Shown: piece by piece, positions 1-6,616 of the stretch
Numbering within the stretch: the first letter of the stretch is position 1
Layout of the letters: each line of letters starts with the position of its first letter
From: Allobaculum stercoricanis DSM 13633
GTDB taxonomy: Bacteria > Bacillota_I > Bacilli_A > Erysipelotrichales > Erysipelotrichaceae
DNA: 64,000 bases
Assembly (NCBI RefSeq): GCF_000384195.1
Contig: NZ_KB913034.1
Coordinates: 595,478 to 659,477, forward strand
Direction: 5' to 3'
Program-made: the position numbers and the translations under genes
Notes under the pieces: generated by a model
Seen by the model: the letters and a program-made list of their open reading frames with translations, nothing else
What the model was told of the DNA's origin: nothing
Database searches by the model: none

Positions 1-580
1 AAAAGTTGCCCCGAATAACGTCAATGACGATTTATTCAATGAACGGATTCCCTTCAGTAATGTACTGGTAATCGATGCCAACGGGAATCAGCTAGGAGTT
101 AAAACAAAACGCGAGGCATTAGAAATTGCTTATCGACAAAACTTAGATTTGTTGTGCGTCGCTCCTAAAGCTCGTCCAGCTGTCTGCAAAGTTCTTGATT
201 ATGGTAAATACCGTTTCGAACAGCAGAAAAAAGAAAAAGAAGCTAAGCGCAAACAGCACACAGTAGAGCTGAAATCGCTCCGTCTTTCCCCTGTCGTGGA
301 TACGCATGATTTTGAAACGAAACTTCGCCAGGTTCGCAAATGGATTGAGCAGGGCATGAAAGTTAAAATTGATATGCGATTCCGCGGACGTATGATGACT
401 CGCCAAGATGTTGGTCGTCAGATTATGAATGACTTCCTTGAACAGGTTCAAGACATTGCAACGGTTGAAAAGAAACCATCCCTTGAAGGAAATACAATGT
501 CCTTGGTTATTGCGCCACAAAAGAAAAAGGCTGCACCTGCTCAAAACGAGAAAGCGGAAAAAACTCAGAACGACAAATAG
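1..580 (+). CDS. infC: Translation initiation factor IF-3, 5'-truncated by window edge
   Basis: IF-3 binds the 30S subunit, discriminates initiator tRNA and start codons and keeps the subunits apart. The reading frame is open from base 2, so the true start lies just outside the window; the TTG at 149 is internal. The visible 192 residues cover the N-terminal domain (NERIPF, then REALEIAYRQNLDLLCVAP), the basic linker helix (YGKYRFEQQKKEKEAK) and the C-terminal 30S-binding domain ending in VIAPQKKK. A Lys/Gln/Glu-rich tail of roughly 15 residues extends past the usual end. It heads the conserved infC-rpmI-rplT operon. Any L20-responsive leader would lie upstream and is not visible. Confidence 0.97.
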   Translation, partial: KVAPNNVNDDLFNERIPFSNVLVIDANGNQLGVKTKREALEIAYRQNLDLLCVAPKARPAVCKVLDYGKYRFEQQKKEKEAKRKQHTVELKSLRLSPVVDTHDFETKLRQVRKWIEQGMKVKIDMRFRGRMMTRQDVGRQIMNDFLEQVQDIATVEKKPSLEGNTMSLVIAPQKKKAAPAQNEKAEKTQNDK

Positions 581-620
581 TCTTCTGAAAACTGAACCAT
601 AAAGAAGGAGGAATACGACT

Positions 621-815
621 ATGCCAAAAATGAAAAGCCACAGAGGCCTCGCTAAACGCGTTAAAAAAACTGGAAGTGGAAAATTAAAAAGATCCCACGC
701 TTATACTTCTCACCGTTTCCACGGTAAGACTAAAGACCAAAGACGTCATCTTGCAAAAGCTACAACAGTAGATGCAACAGATATGAAACGTATCAAATAC
801 ATGTTAGTGAAATAA
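621..815 (+). CDS. rpmI: 50S ribosomal protein L35
   Basis: A 64-residue basic protein beginning [21 protein letters not shown], the standard L35 signature and length. It is a structural protein of the large ribosomal subunit. A strong ribosome binding site (AGAAGGAGG) precedes the ATG. It lies 40 bases after infC and 17 before rplT, as in other Firmicutes, and is certainly cotranscribed with them. Confidence 0.98.
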   Translation: MPKMKSHRGLAKRVKKTGSGKLKRSHAYTSHRFHGKTKDQRRHLAKATTVDATDMKRIKYMLVK

Positions 816-832
816 GAGGAGGATAAGAGAAT

Positions 833-1189
833 ATGCCAAGAGTTAAAGGTGGAGTAGTTGCTCGTCGTAGAAGAAAAAAAGTTTTAAAACTTGCTAAAGG
901 TTACTTTGGAAGTAAACATACCCTGTACAAAACTGCCAATGAGCAGGTAATGCACAGCTTTAAATATGCTTACAATGACCGTCGTAAATTAAAAGGAAAT
1001 ATGCGTAAATTATGGATTGCACGTATCAACGCTGCAGCTCGTATGAACGACATTTCTTATTCCAAATTAATGCACGGTTTAAAACTTGCTGGAATCGAAA
1101 TCAACCGCAAAATGCTTTCTGAAATGGCTATCCATGATGCAGAAGCATTCGCAAAAATCGTTGAAGAAGCTAAAGCAGCTTTAGCTTAA
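833..1189 (+). CDS. rplT: 50S ribosomal protein L20
   Basis: A 118-residue protein starting [20 protein letters not shown], the typical length and N-terminus of L20. L20 is an early assembly protein of the 50S subunit and in Firmicutes represses its own operon through the infC leader RNA (family knowledge; the leader is outside the window). The start is set by GAGGAGG upstream. It is the last gene of the operon and is followed by an intrinsic terminator. Confidence 0.98.
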   Translation: MPRVKGGVVARRRRKKVLKLAKGYFGSKHTLYKTANEQVMHSFKYAYNDRRKLKGNMRKLWIARINAAARMNDISYSKLMHGLKLAGIEINRKMLSEMAIHDAEAFAKIVEEAKAALA

Positions 1190-1217
1190 TTCGATTTCTA
1201 AATATATTTGAATATTA

Positions 1218-1249
1218 GATGATCTTCTTTGTGAGGGTCATCTTTTTTT
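1218..1249 (+). terminator. Intrinsic terminator of infC-rpmI-rplT
   Basis: GATGATC (1218-1224) pairs with GGTCATC (1236-1242), one G-U pair, followed directly by a run of T. Confidence 0.85.
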
Positions 1250-1273
1250 GTCTGACATAGGCCGGGAAAGGTA

Positions 1274-1305
1274 ATAAAAAACAGAAGATGCGATTCATCT
1301 TCTGT
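1274..1305 (-). terminator. Terminator of the BlaI-type repressor gene
   Basis: Perfect 10-bp stem, ACAGAAGATG (1281-1290) with CATCTTCTGT (1296-1305); read on the minus strand it ends in a T-rich tract (1274-1281). Confidence 0.85.
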
Positions 1306-1324
1306 TCAAATGGAATGTTTTAGT

Positions 1325-1705
1325 TTATTGATCGTCTTGATTGGCGTGTAATCGGCTTTTTTGTTCGAGTAAAGCGGCCATGACGAGATCAATATTTTTT
1401 TCGTTACCAAGCTCAGTACTTAATGCAATCATGATTGCGGGGATATCTGGAGACTCGATAACCGTACATAAATAATCGTAAAATTCCCTCTTAGGTGTAA
1501 AAGATTGTGAAGAGGTTGTGGAAGAATAGACACGTCCAGCTGGTTGGATCCAGTCTTTTTCAATTAAGTTGTGTATCATTGGATTTACTGAATTTGGTTT
1601 GATCTTTGTCGTTAGTGAAGCGACTTCTTTCCTTGTTAAAGGGGTCTCACTTCTCCAGAAAATCTTCATGATTTCAAGCTCTGCTTTTGTCAGTTCTTGA
1701 ATCAT
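1325..1705 (-). CDS. BlaI/MecI-family winged-helix transcriptional repressor
   Basis: 126 residues starting MIQELTKAELEIMKIFW, the N-terminal winged helix typical of Penicillinase_R (BlaI/MecI/CopY) regulators; residues about 5-75 form the DNA-binding domain and the C-terminal 45 residues should be the helical dimerisation part. An AAAAGGAG ribosome binding site supports the start. Family members are usually paired with a BlaR1/MecR1 sensor protease or a beta-lactamase or copper gene. None is present here, so the target is unknown. The neighbouring 1 kb carries decayed coding sequence, which may be what is left of a partner. Class is confident, target is not. Confidence 0.85.
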   Translation of the reverse strand: MIQELTKAELEIMKIFWRSETPLTRKEVASLTTKIKPNSVNPMIHNLIEKDWIQPAGRVYSSTTSSQSFTPKREFYDYLCTVIESPDIPAIMIALSTELGNEKNIDLVMAALLEQKSRLHANQDDQ

Positions 1706-2760
1706 TTCGCAACGCTCCTTTTCTATGAATGCATAAGAGGTATAAATATAGCTTGACGATAAAGAGATTTTCTAAGTTATACAAGTTTGTTTGGGGCTCA
1801 ATTATCTTTCATAAATAAGGGAAAGATACTATTTAAACGAATGAGTATAAATGGAACTTTATATATAAGAATTGGATAAATATTTATCCTAAAGAATAAA
1901 AATATATTCTACAGAATAAATTTTTATTTACATAAAGAGATGATGATTTGAAAATATCGTTTATTTATTTGATTCGTGAATTGTTACGATTGATCCCTCC
2001 TTGTCGATATGAGAATCTATATGGCCATTTGTACAACATTCACAGTATCGAGATGGAATAGACACCTAAACATCGCCTGCATGATTTGTATCAAAACAAC
2101 TTAATCCTTAGTGGTCCGAAAGTGAAGTGCATTCTATACACAATCGAACAAAATCGAAAAGATACAATTCAATACCTGCATGCAATTGAGCTTCCATCTT
2201 TGAATGAATGTATATGCAAAGTAGGATTGCGATTATGTGGAATAGATGATTGATCCAGAATCGCATCAGGTGAGATGGAATCCCGCTTTCAATTTCTTCG
2301 TCCAAATCCCTCAAAATCATTGTTACTGATTTATAATCAAAACACTATTTTAAAGAGGGGATTTTGATTTTGTTTACAATTTGATGCTTGAATGAAGCGA
2401 TTTAAAACATGCTAATTTAAGCATTTTTAAGGACAACAGATTAGACTATGCTGGATGGATAGATGTTTGATTAAAGACAAAAAATAATGAATAGGTAAAT
2501 TGAGAAAAGTGGCGGAAATTCGATTTTTACAAAAGGGATATTAAATTAGAACTTATACGAATACTGAAAATGATATGATCCCCAGAATCAACTCATCAGA
2601 ATATAAAATTTAAAATGGTGCTAAATGCGAATTAAAGATCCTTGAATTTGGATATAGTAAATCAACTACGAATTGGCGAATATGGGATATTATTCAAGTG
2701 ATTGAGCGTATTATAGATAAAAACACAAAACTTATCTGTTGAGCATAAAGGAGGTAAATT
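1706..2760. other. Gene-poor 1-kb stretch with decayed coding remnants
   Basis: No intact gene was found between the BlaI-type regulator and csaA. The stretch is very AT-rich. It holds one plus-strand frame (1948-2367) broken by only two stops and a second open fragment at 2614-2742 encoding about 42 residues with a Trp/Ile-rich segment (NWRIWDIIQVIERIIDK). I recognise neither family. The csaA ribosome binding site AAAGGAGG lies at its right edge. Confidence 0.5.
1948..2367 (+). pseudogene. Decayed ORF with two internal stops, unknown family
   Basis: From a TTG at 1948 a single frame runs 139 codons to TGA at 2365-2367. It is interrupted only by TAG at 2059 and TGA at 2251, far fewer stops than expected by chance in such AT-rich DNA. 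The first segment (37 codons, containing LIRELLRLIPPCRYENLYGH) could still be a short gene. The middle segment encodes KVKCILYTIEQNRKDTIQYL. No domain is recognised. It starts divergently about 240 bases from the BlaI-type regulator. I infer a gene in decay, with low confidence. Confidence 0.35.
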
Positions 2761-3090
2761 ATGATTAATATTGATGACTTCGATAAAGTTGACGTGAGAG
2801 TAGGTACAGTATTAGATGTAAAAGAAAATAAAAAGTCGAGAAATCCAGCTTATGTGTTAAGCATTGACTTTGGACCTGTTATTGGAGTAAAAAAGTCATC
2901 GGCACAGATTAAAACTTTATATCAACCAGAGGACTTGGTTGGTCGACAAGTAGTATGTTGTGTAAATTTAGAACCAATGCATATTGGTTCGGTGAAAAGT
3001 GAAGTTCGTGTTTTAGGTTCAGACTCCGAACAAGGTGTTGTACTTTTACAAATGTCTGAATCGGTAAAGAACGGAGATCGCATTTTTTAA
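2761..3090 (+). CDS. csaA: CsaA-type tRNA-binding-domain chaperone
   Basis: 109 residues forming one OB-fold tRNA-binding domain: MINIDDFDKVDVRVGTV at the start, IGVKKSSAQI in the middle and a C-terminal VKNGDRIF, matching Bacillus CsaA in length and motif order. CsaA is a dimeric chaperone implicated in Sec-dependent protein export, with sequence similarity to the C-terminal domain of bacterial MetRS. AAAGGAGG precedes the ATG. It stands 33 bases upstream of a small membrane protein gene and is probably cotranscribed with it. Confidence 0.9.
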   Translation: MINIDDFDKVDVRVGTVLDVKENKKSRNPAYVLSIDFGPVIGVKKSSAQIKTLYQPEDLVGRQVVCCVNLEPMHIGSVKSEVRVLGSDSEQGVVLLQMSESVKNGDRIF

Positions 3091-3123
3091 ATGCATTGAA
3101 ATCTATAGAGAAGAGGGTAGAGA

Positions 3124-3645
3124 ATGTTACAACAATTAACAAATCAAGAATTAAAAGATGTTGCTGACGTAATGTTTCAAACGCGTGTATCAGCGGGCGC
3201 GAAATTTTTTTCAAGAAAACAATCGATTTACTATTGCTTAGGATTTTCTTTTTTATGTATTTTGGCAAGTTCGCCTTTATCACAATTGAGTATTCAGCTC
3301 GGGCAATTTTGCTTGATGGTATCTATCCTATTGATGGCTCTTGCGGCTTATATTTTCTTTTATATTCGTGGCGTGAAAAAGAACGTGCAAAAGATGGTGA
3401 AATCAAGAATTGGAGATCCTATTGAGGTTGTTGTCCATAATGATCATATTCGCTATAACAACCAAAATTTTGCATATAAAAATTTAAATCGAGCTTTTGA
3501 ATATAAAAATCTCATCTTTTTGACATTCGGTCAGAATTTCATGGTAGTGAAATCGTCTGATGAAATTTTGAAGGTGATTAAAAATCATCAGAGGTTGAAA
3601 TACGTTAGATATAAAAAGCCATTTAATTTGTTTGCTAACGACTGA
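3124..3645 (+). CDS. Small membrane protein with YcxB-like C-terminal region
   Basis: 173 residues. Two closely spaced transmembrane segments (about residues 37-55 and 60-80) follow a soluble N-terminus. The rest (from about residue 100) is a basic cytoplasmic domain with IEVVVHNDHIRYNNQNFAYKNLNRAFEYKNLIFLTF, resembling in layout the YcxB-like domain (two helices, then a strand-rich tail with a tyrosine-rich patch). Function is unknown. The start has AGAGGGTAGAG upstream. It follows csaA by 33 bases and is closed by a strong terminator, so the two form a unit. The YcxB assignment is by pattern only. Confidence 0.6.
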   Translation: MLQQLTNQELKDVADVMFQTRVSAGAKFFSRKQSIYYCLGFSFLCILASSPLSQLSIQLGQFCLMVSILLMALAAYIFFYIRGVKKNVQKMVKSRIGDPIEVVVHNDHIRYNNQNFAYKNLNRAFEYKNLIFLTFGQNFMVVKSSDEILKVIKNHQRLKYVRYKKPFNLFAND

Positions 3646-3678
3646 TGAACAAATAAATAGAACGAAGTACAAAAAAGA

Positions 3679-3719
3679 GCTTTCTTCAAGACAACAGGTT
3701 GTGAAAAAAGCGTTTTTTT
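3679..3719 (+). terminator. Terminator after csaA and membrane protein gene
   Basis: GCTTTCTTCA (3679-3688) pairs with GTGAAAAAAGC, with an inner CAAC/GTTG stem and one mismatch, followed by seven T. Confidence 0.75.
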
Positions 3720-3735
3720 GTACTTTTTTAAATAT

Positions 3736-3804
3736 TTGACAATAATTTCACGAAAATCATAAATCCGTTCATAATAATGAAATTACGCTTGACAACACTT
3801 TCAC
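3736..3804 (+). repeat. Two 16-bp direct repeats at the promoter (putative operator pair)
   Basis: TTGACAATAATTTCAC (3736-3751) and TTGACAACACTTTCAC (3789-3804) differ at two positions and are spaced 53 bp start to start, close to five helical turns. Each overlaps a -35 box. The XRE-cupin regulator encoded at 5041-5622 is the nearest candidate binder (inference). Confidence 0.55.
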
Positions 3805-3818
3805 ATGTTAGATATAGT
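3736..3818 (+). promoter_or_regulatory. Tandem promoter candidates for the GATE-domain gene
   Basis: Proximal promoter: TTGACA (3789-3794), 18-base spacer, TATAGT (3813-3818). A distal candidate is TTGACA (3736-3741), 17 bases, ATAAAT (3759-3764). Both -35 boxes sit inside copies of a 16-bp repeat, so a regulator bound there would control RNA polymerase access. Confidence 0.6.
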
Positions 3819-3855
3819 GATTTTGAAAGAAAGAGATAAAAGAGTTGGAGGATTT

Positions 3856-5013
3856 ATGGAAAATCAACAAAAAGAATTACGCCATGTAAAAGCGATTTCT
3901 TTAGAAACGTTTATTACTCTGGCAGTAATCGTCGGACTGTTCACTTACTTAGGTAGTGTAATGGGAATCGACAAAGTCTTCTCGGTTATGATGAAAACTG
4001 GGTTCGATGTATTAATTAACACATCATTCTACATTATGGCCGTAGCTATTTTAGCTGGAGCAGTTGCAGCTATCTTATCAGAATTTGGGGTAATCGCTTT
4101 GATCAACAAGATCATTTCTCCAGTTATGCGTCCTTTATTTGGTTTACCAGGGGCAGCAGCATTAGGAGCAACAGTTACTTACATCTCTGATAACCCTGCA
4201 ATCTTATCCCTTGCAGAAGACGAAGGATTCAGCAAATATTTCACAAAAGCTGAAAAAGCAACTTTCACAAACTTAGGGACTACATTTGGTATGGGTCTGA
4301 TCGTTACAGCTTACATGTTAAGTTTAGGTAGTGAATACTTCATGGCTGTATTGATCGGTAACATCGGTGCTTTCTTAGGTGGTGTTGTTTCCGTTCGTTT
4401 AATGTTAAGAAGTGCTAAAAAATACTACAACGAAAGTCCAAAAGAACGCGTTGTTGTTGAACATGATGAACAAGGTGAAACTCGTGTAATCCGTAACGGT
4501 GGAGTATTCGAACGTTTCATGTCAGCAATGATGGAAGGGGCTAAATCTGGTGTATCTTTAGGTTTAGCTTGTGCTTCCGGTACTGTATTAATCTGTACAT
4601 TCGTAATGATCTTAACTTTCGGTCCAGCTGGTGAAAATGGTGAATACTTAGGTGTTGCTTATGAAGGTGTTAAATTATTACCTACAATCGGACAATACTT
4701 CTTACCAGTTGCTCGTGTTCTTTGGGGCTTCGATAATGCGGAAGTATTAGCATATCCATTCACAGCTTTAGGTGCTGTAGGTAGTGCGATGGGTATGACT
4801 CAAGGATTCATCGACCAAGGATTAGCAAATGCACAGACTGTAGCAGTATTTACAGGTATGGGTATCTGCATGTCTGGATTCTTAAGTACTCACATCGGTA
4901 TGTTGGATACTTTGAAACAAAACCAATTCGTTAAACAAGCTATTTTATTCCAGTTAATCGGCGGTCTTTGCGCTGGTGTATTCGCAAACTACTTATTCAT
5001 TCTTCTGGGATAA
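3856..5013 (+). CDS. GATE (nucleoside-recognition-like) domain membrane transporter, likely hydroxyproline or proline uptake
   Basis: 385 residues with about ten hydrophobic segments and the GATE-domain pattern LFGLPGAAALGATVTYISDNPAI near residues 95-117. A second GATE-like half follows after residue 215. The family includes nucleoside transporters and putative ion or amino-acid transporters. The ATG at 3856 is chosen over one 17 codons upstream because GGAGG lies just before it and the upstream candidate falls in the promoter. The gene heads a cluster for hydroxyproline breakdown, so uptake of hydroxyproline or proline is a reasonable inference; the sequence alone does not prove the substrate. 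It shares a bidirectional terminator with the convergent regulator gene. Confidence 0.7.
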   Translation: MENQQKELRHVKAISLETFITLAVIVGLFTYLGSVMGIDKVFSVMMKTGFDVLINTSFYIMAVAILAGAVAAILSEFGVIALINKIISPVMRPLFGLPGAAALGATVTYISDNPAILSLAEDEGFSKYFTKAEKATFTNLGTTFGMGLIVTAYMLSLGSEYFMAVLIGNIGAFLGGVVSVRLMLRSAKKYYNESPKERVVVEHDEQGETRVIRNGGVFERFMSAMMEGAKSGVSLGLACASGTVLICTFVMILTFGPAGENGEYLGVAYEGVKLLPTIGQYFLPVARVLWGFDNAEVLAYPFTALGAVGSAMGMTQGFIDQGLANAQTVAVFTGMGICMSGFLSTHIGMLDTLKQNQFVKQAILFQLIGGLCAGVFANYLFILLG

Positions 5014-5020
5014 ATAAAAA

Positions 5021-5046
5021 AAATAGAGAGAAATTTCTCTCTATTT
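5021..5046. terminator. Bidirectional terminator between transporter and regulator
   Basis: Perfect palindrome AAATAGAGAGAAA/TTTCTCTCTATTT, flanked by A-run on the left and T-rich sequence on the right. Its right arm includes the stop codon of the minus-strand regulator gene. Confidence 0.8.
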
Positions 5047-5622
5047 CTTAAATGGATTTGGAGTATTAATCGTAATAAACTTTGCAGTTTTAGAACCACA
5101 ATTCTGCCAGTTATGAAGCTTAGTTGAATCAATCGTGATCGTATCTCCTGGATATAAATCGATTTGTTCACGATCTATGGTTACTCGAAGGTTTCCTTCG
5201 AGTACATAGATCCATTCATATCCTTCATGAGAATAGGTTTGAATATCGAAGTTTTCTATACCGGAAGGTTGTAGATGACATTCTCGAGGAAGAAATGAAA
5301 GATTGTGAACAGAGTTGGATAACACACATGAATATAATGTTGGATTCACAACAGTTATTTTACGGTCATAAGTTCTTAATAGAGGAGAAAGGTCCTCTTC
5401 ATCAATCTGGCGAGTATCCAAAATCTCTTGGATTGGTGTTTGTAGAGCATTCGCAATTTTCTGCAAAGAGTCGATTGCGACATTGGATAATCCACGTTCC
5501 AATTGAGAAAGAAAACCAATCGAAAGATTCGTGCTTTCACTCAATTGTTTCAATGTGATGTTTTGTTGGTTACGAATCTCTTTGATTCTTGTTCCAACGC
5601 CGATGTTGGTGATTTCGGACAT
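5041..5622 (-). CDS. XRE-HTH plus cupin transcriptional regulator
   Basis: 193 residues. Residues about 10-65 are an XRE helix-turn-helix (IKEIRNQQNITLKQLSESTN, then LSQLERGLSNVAIDSLQKIA). Residues about 120-190 are a cupin_2 barrel (HEGYEWIYVLEGNLRV, LYPGDTITIDSTKLHNWQN) that normally binds a small-molecule ligand. Regulators of this build often control amino-acid or polyamine catabolism. It lies between the transporter (convergent) and the hypE-hypD-proC operon (divergent), the classic place for a local ligand-responsive regulator. Binding of the ligand hydroxyproline or proline is inference. Confidence 0.85.
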   Translation of the reverse strand: MSEITNIGVGTRIKEIRNQQNITLKQLSESTNLSIGFLSQLERGLSNVAIDSLQKIANALQTPIQEILDTRQIDEEDLSPLLRTYDRKITVVNPTLYSCVLSNSVHNLSFLPRECHLQPSGIENFDIQTYSHEGYEWIYVLEGNLRVTIDREQIDLYPGDTITIDSTKLHNWQNCGSKTAKFITINTPNPFKK

Positions 5623-5699
5623 GCAAATACCTCATTTCTATTTACAAAATCTAATGTTAGGCGATTACCGTTAAAAGTCAATTTCGAGGAGGCGGCAAG

Positions 5700-6614
5700 G
5701 TGGAAAAGCCAAATATAGTCAATATTCAGAAGTATTCCATTCACGACGGGGATGGAATCCGTACAACAATTTTCTTTAAAGGCTGCGCATTGAGATGCTG
5801 GTGGTGTCACAACCCAGAAAGTCAGTCTTATGAAAAAGAGCCAATGATCAATTATGAAAAATGCGTAGATTGCGGTGCATGTCAAAAACACTGCAGCCAT
5901 GGAGCTATCAAATTTGAAAATGGTCATTTCATTACTGATACAAAATTATGCGTTGGATGCGCTGATTGTACCGATTTCTGTATTTTAAATAACCGTGAAG
6001 TTTGTGGAACACAGTATGAAATCAAAGACTTGATGAAGATCATCGATAAAGATAAAGACTTCTACGAACAATCTGGTGGTGGTGTTACTTTATCGGGTGG
6101 CGAAGTAATGTCTGCGCCAATCGAATATCTTGAAACTTTATGCAAACGCATTAAAGCAAAAGGATATGATTTATGCATCGACACATGTGGCTTTGCTCCA
6201 ACGGAAAATTATGTTCGTATTGCGCCTTATGTTGATACATTCTTATATGATATCAAAGTAATTGATGATGAGATTCACAAAAAGTATGTAGGTCAGTCCA
6301 ATGAATTGATCTTAAAAAACTTAGAAACAATCAGTGAATTAGGAGCGAATATCAACATTCGTATTCCAATCGTAGTTCCAGTGAATGATGACGATAAATC
6401 GATTGCGGATATCATTCAATATTTAAAAGATAAAAATATTCAGGTATCACGCGTAAATTTATTGCCATATCATAACACAGGATCTAGCAAATATGAGAAA
6501 TTACGTCGTCCATACTTGGCAAAAGATTGCCAAGTGCCATCTAAAGATAAAATGGCAAAAATCAAATCTGAATTCGAAAAAAATGGATTTTCTAATGTTA
6601 AAATAGGAGGATAA
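5700..6614 (+). CDS. hypE: Glycyl-radical enzyme activase (hydroxyproline dehydratase activating enzyme)
   Basis: 304 residues, a radical-SAM activase that installs the glycyl radical on HypD. The SAM cluster motif CALRCWWC (Cys29, 33, 36) follows GDGIRTTIFFKG. A ferredoxin-like insert supplies two further four-cysteine sets (Cys55/58/61/65 and Cys84/87/90/94). SGGEV at about residues 145-149 is the SAM-binding GGE. The start is GTG at 5700 with GAGGAGG seven bases upstream. It ends 2 bases before hypD, so the two are translationally linked. The family is certain; the specific name follows from its partner. Confidence 0.93.
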   Translation: MEKPNIVNIQKYSIHDGDGIRTTIFFKGCALRCWWCHNPESQSYEKEPMINYEKCVDCGACQKHCSHGAIKFENGHFITDTKLCVGCADCTDFCILNNREVCGTQYEIKDLMKIIDKDKDFYEQSGGGVTLSGGEVMSAPIEYLETLCKRIKAKGYDLCIDTCGFAPTENYVRIAPYVDTFLYDIKVIDDEIHKKYVGQSNELILKNLETISELGANINIRIPIVVPVNDDDKSIADIIQYLKDKNIQVSRVNLLPYHNTGSSKYEKLRRPYLAKDCQVPSKDKMAKIKSEFEKNGFSNVKIGG

Positions 6615-6616
6615 TC

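Noticed and set aside
149..580. IF-3 starting at the TTG at 149
   Set aside because: The frame is open to the window edge and encodes the conserved N-terminal domain, so 149 is internal.
2108..2320. Minus-strand 70-codon ORF
   Set aside because: Overlaps the better supported plus-strand remnant; no ribosome binding site or similarity.
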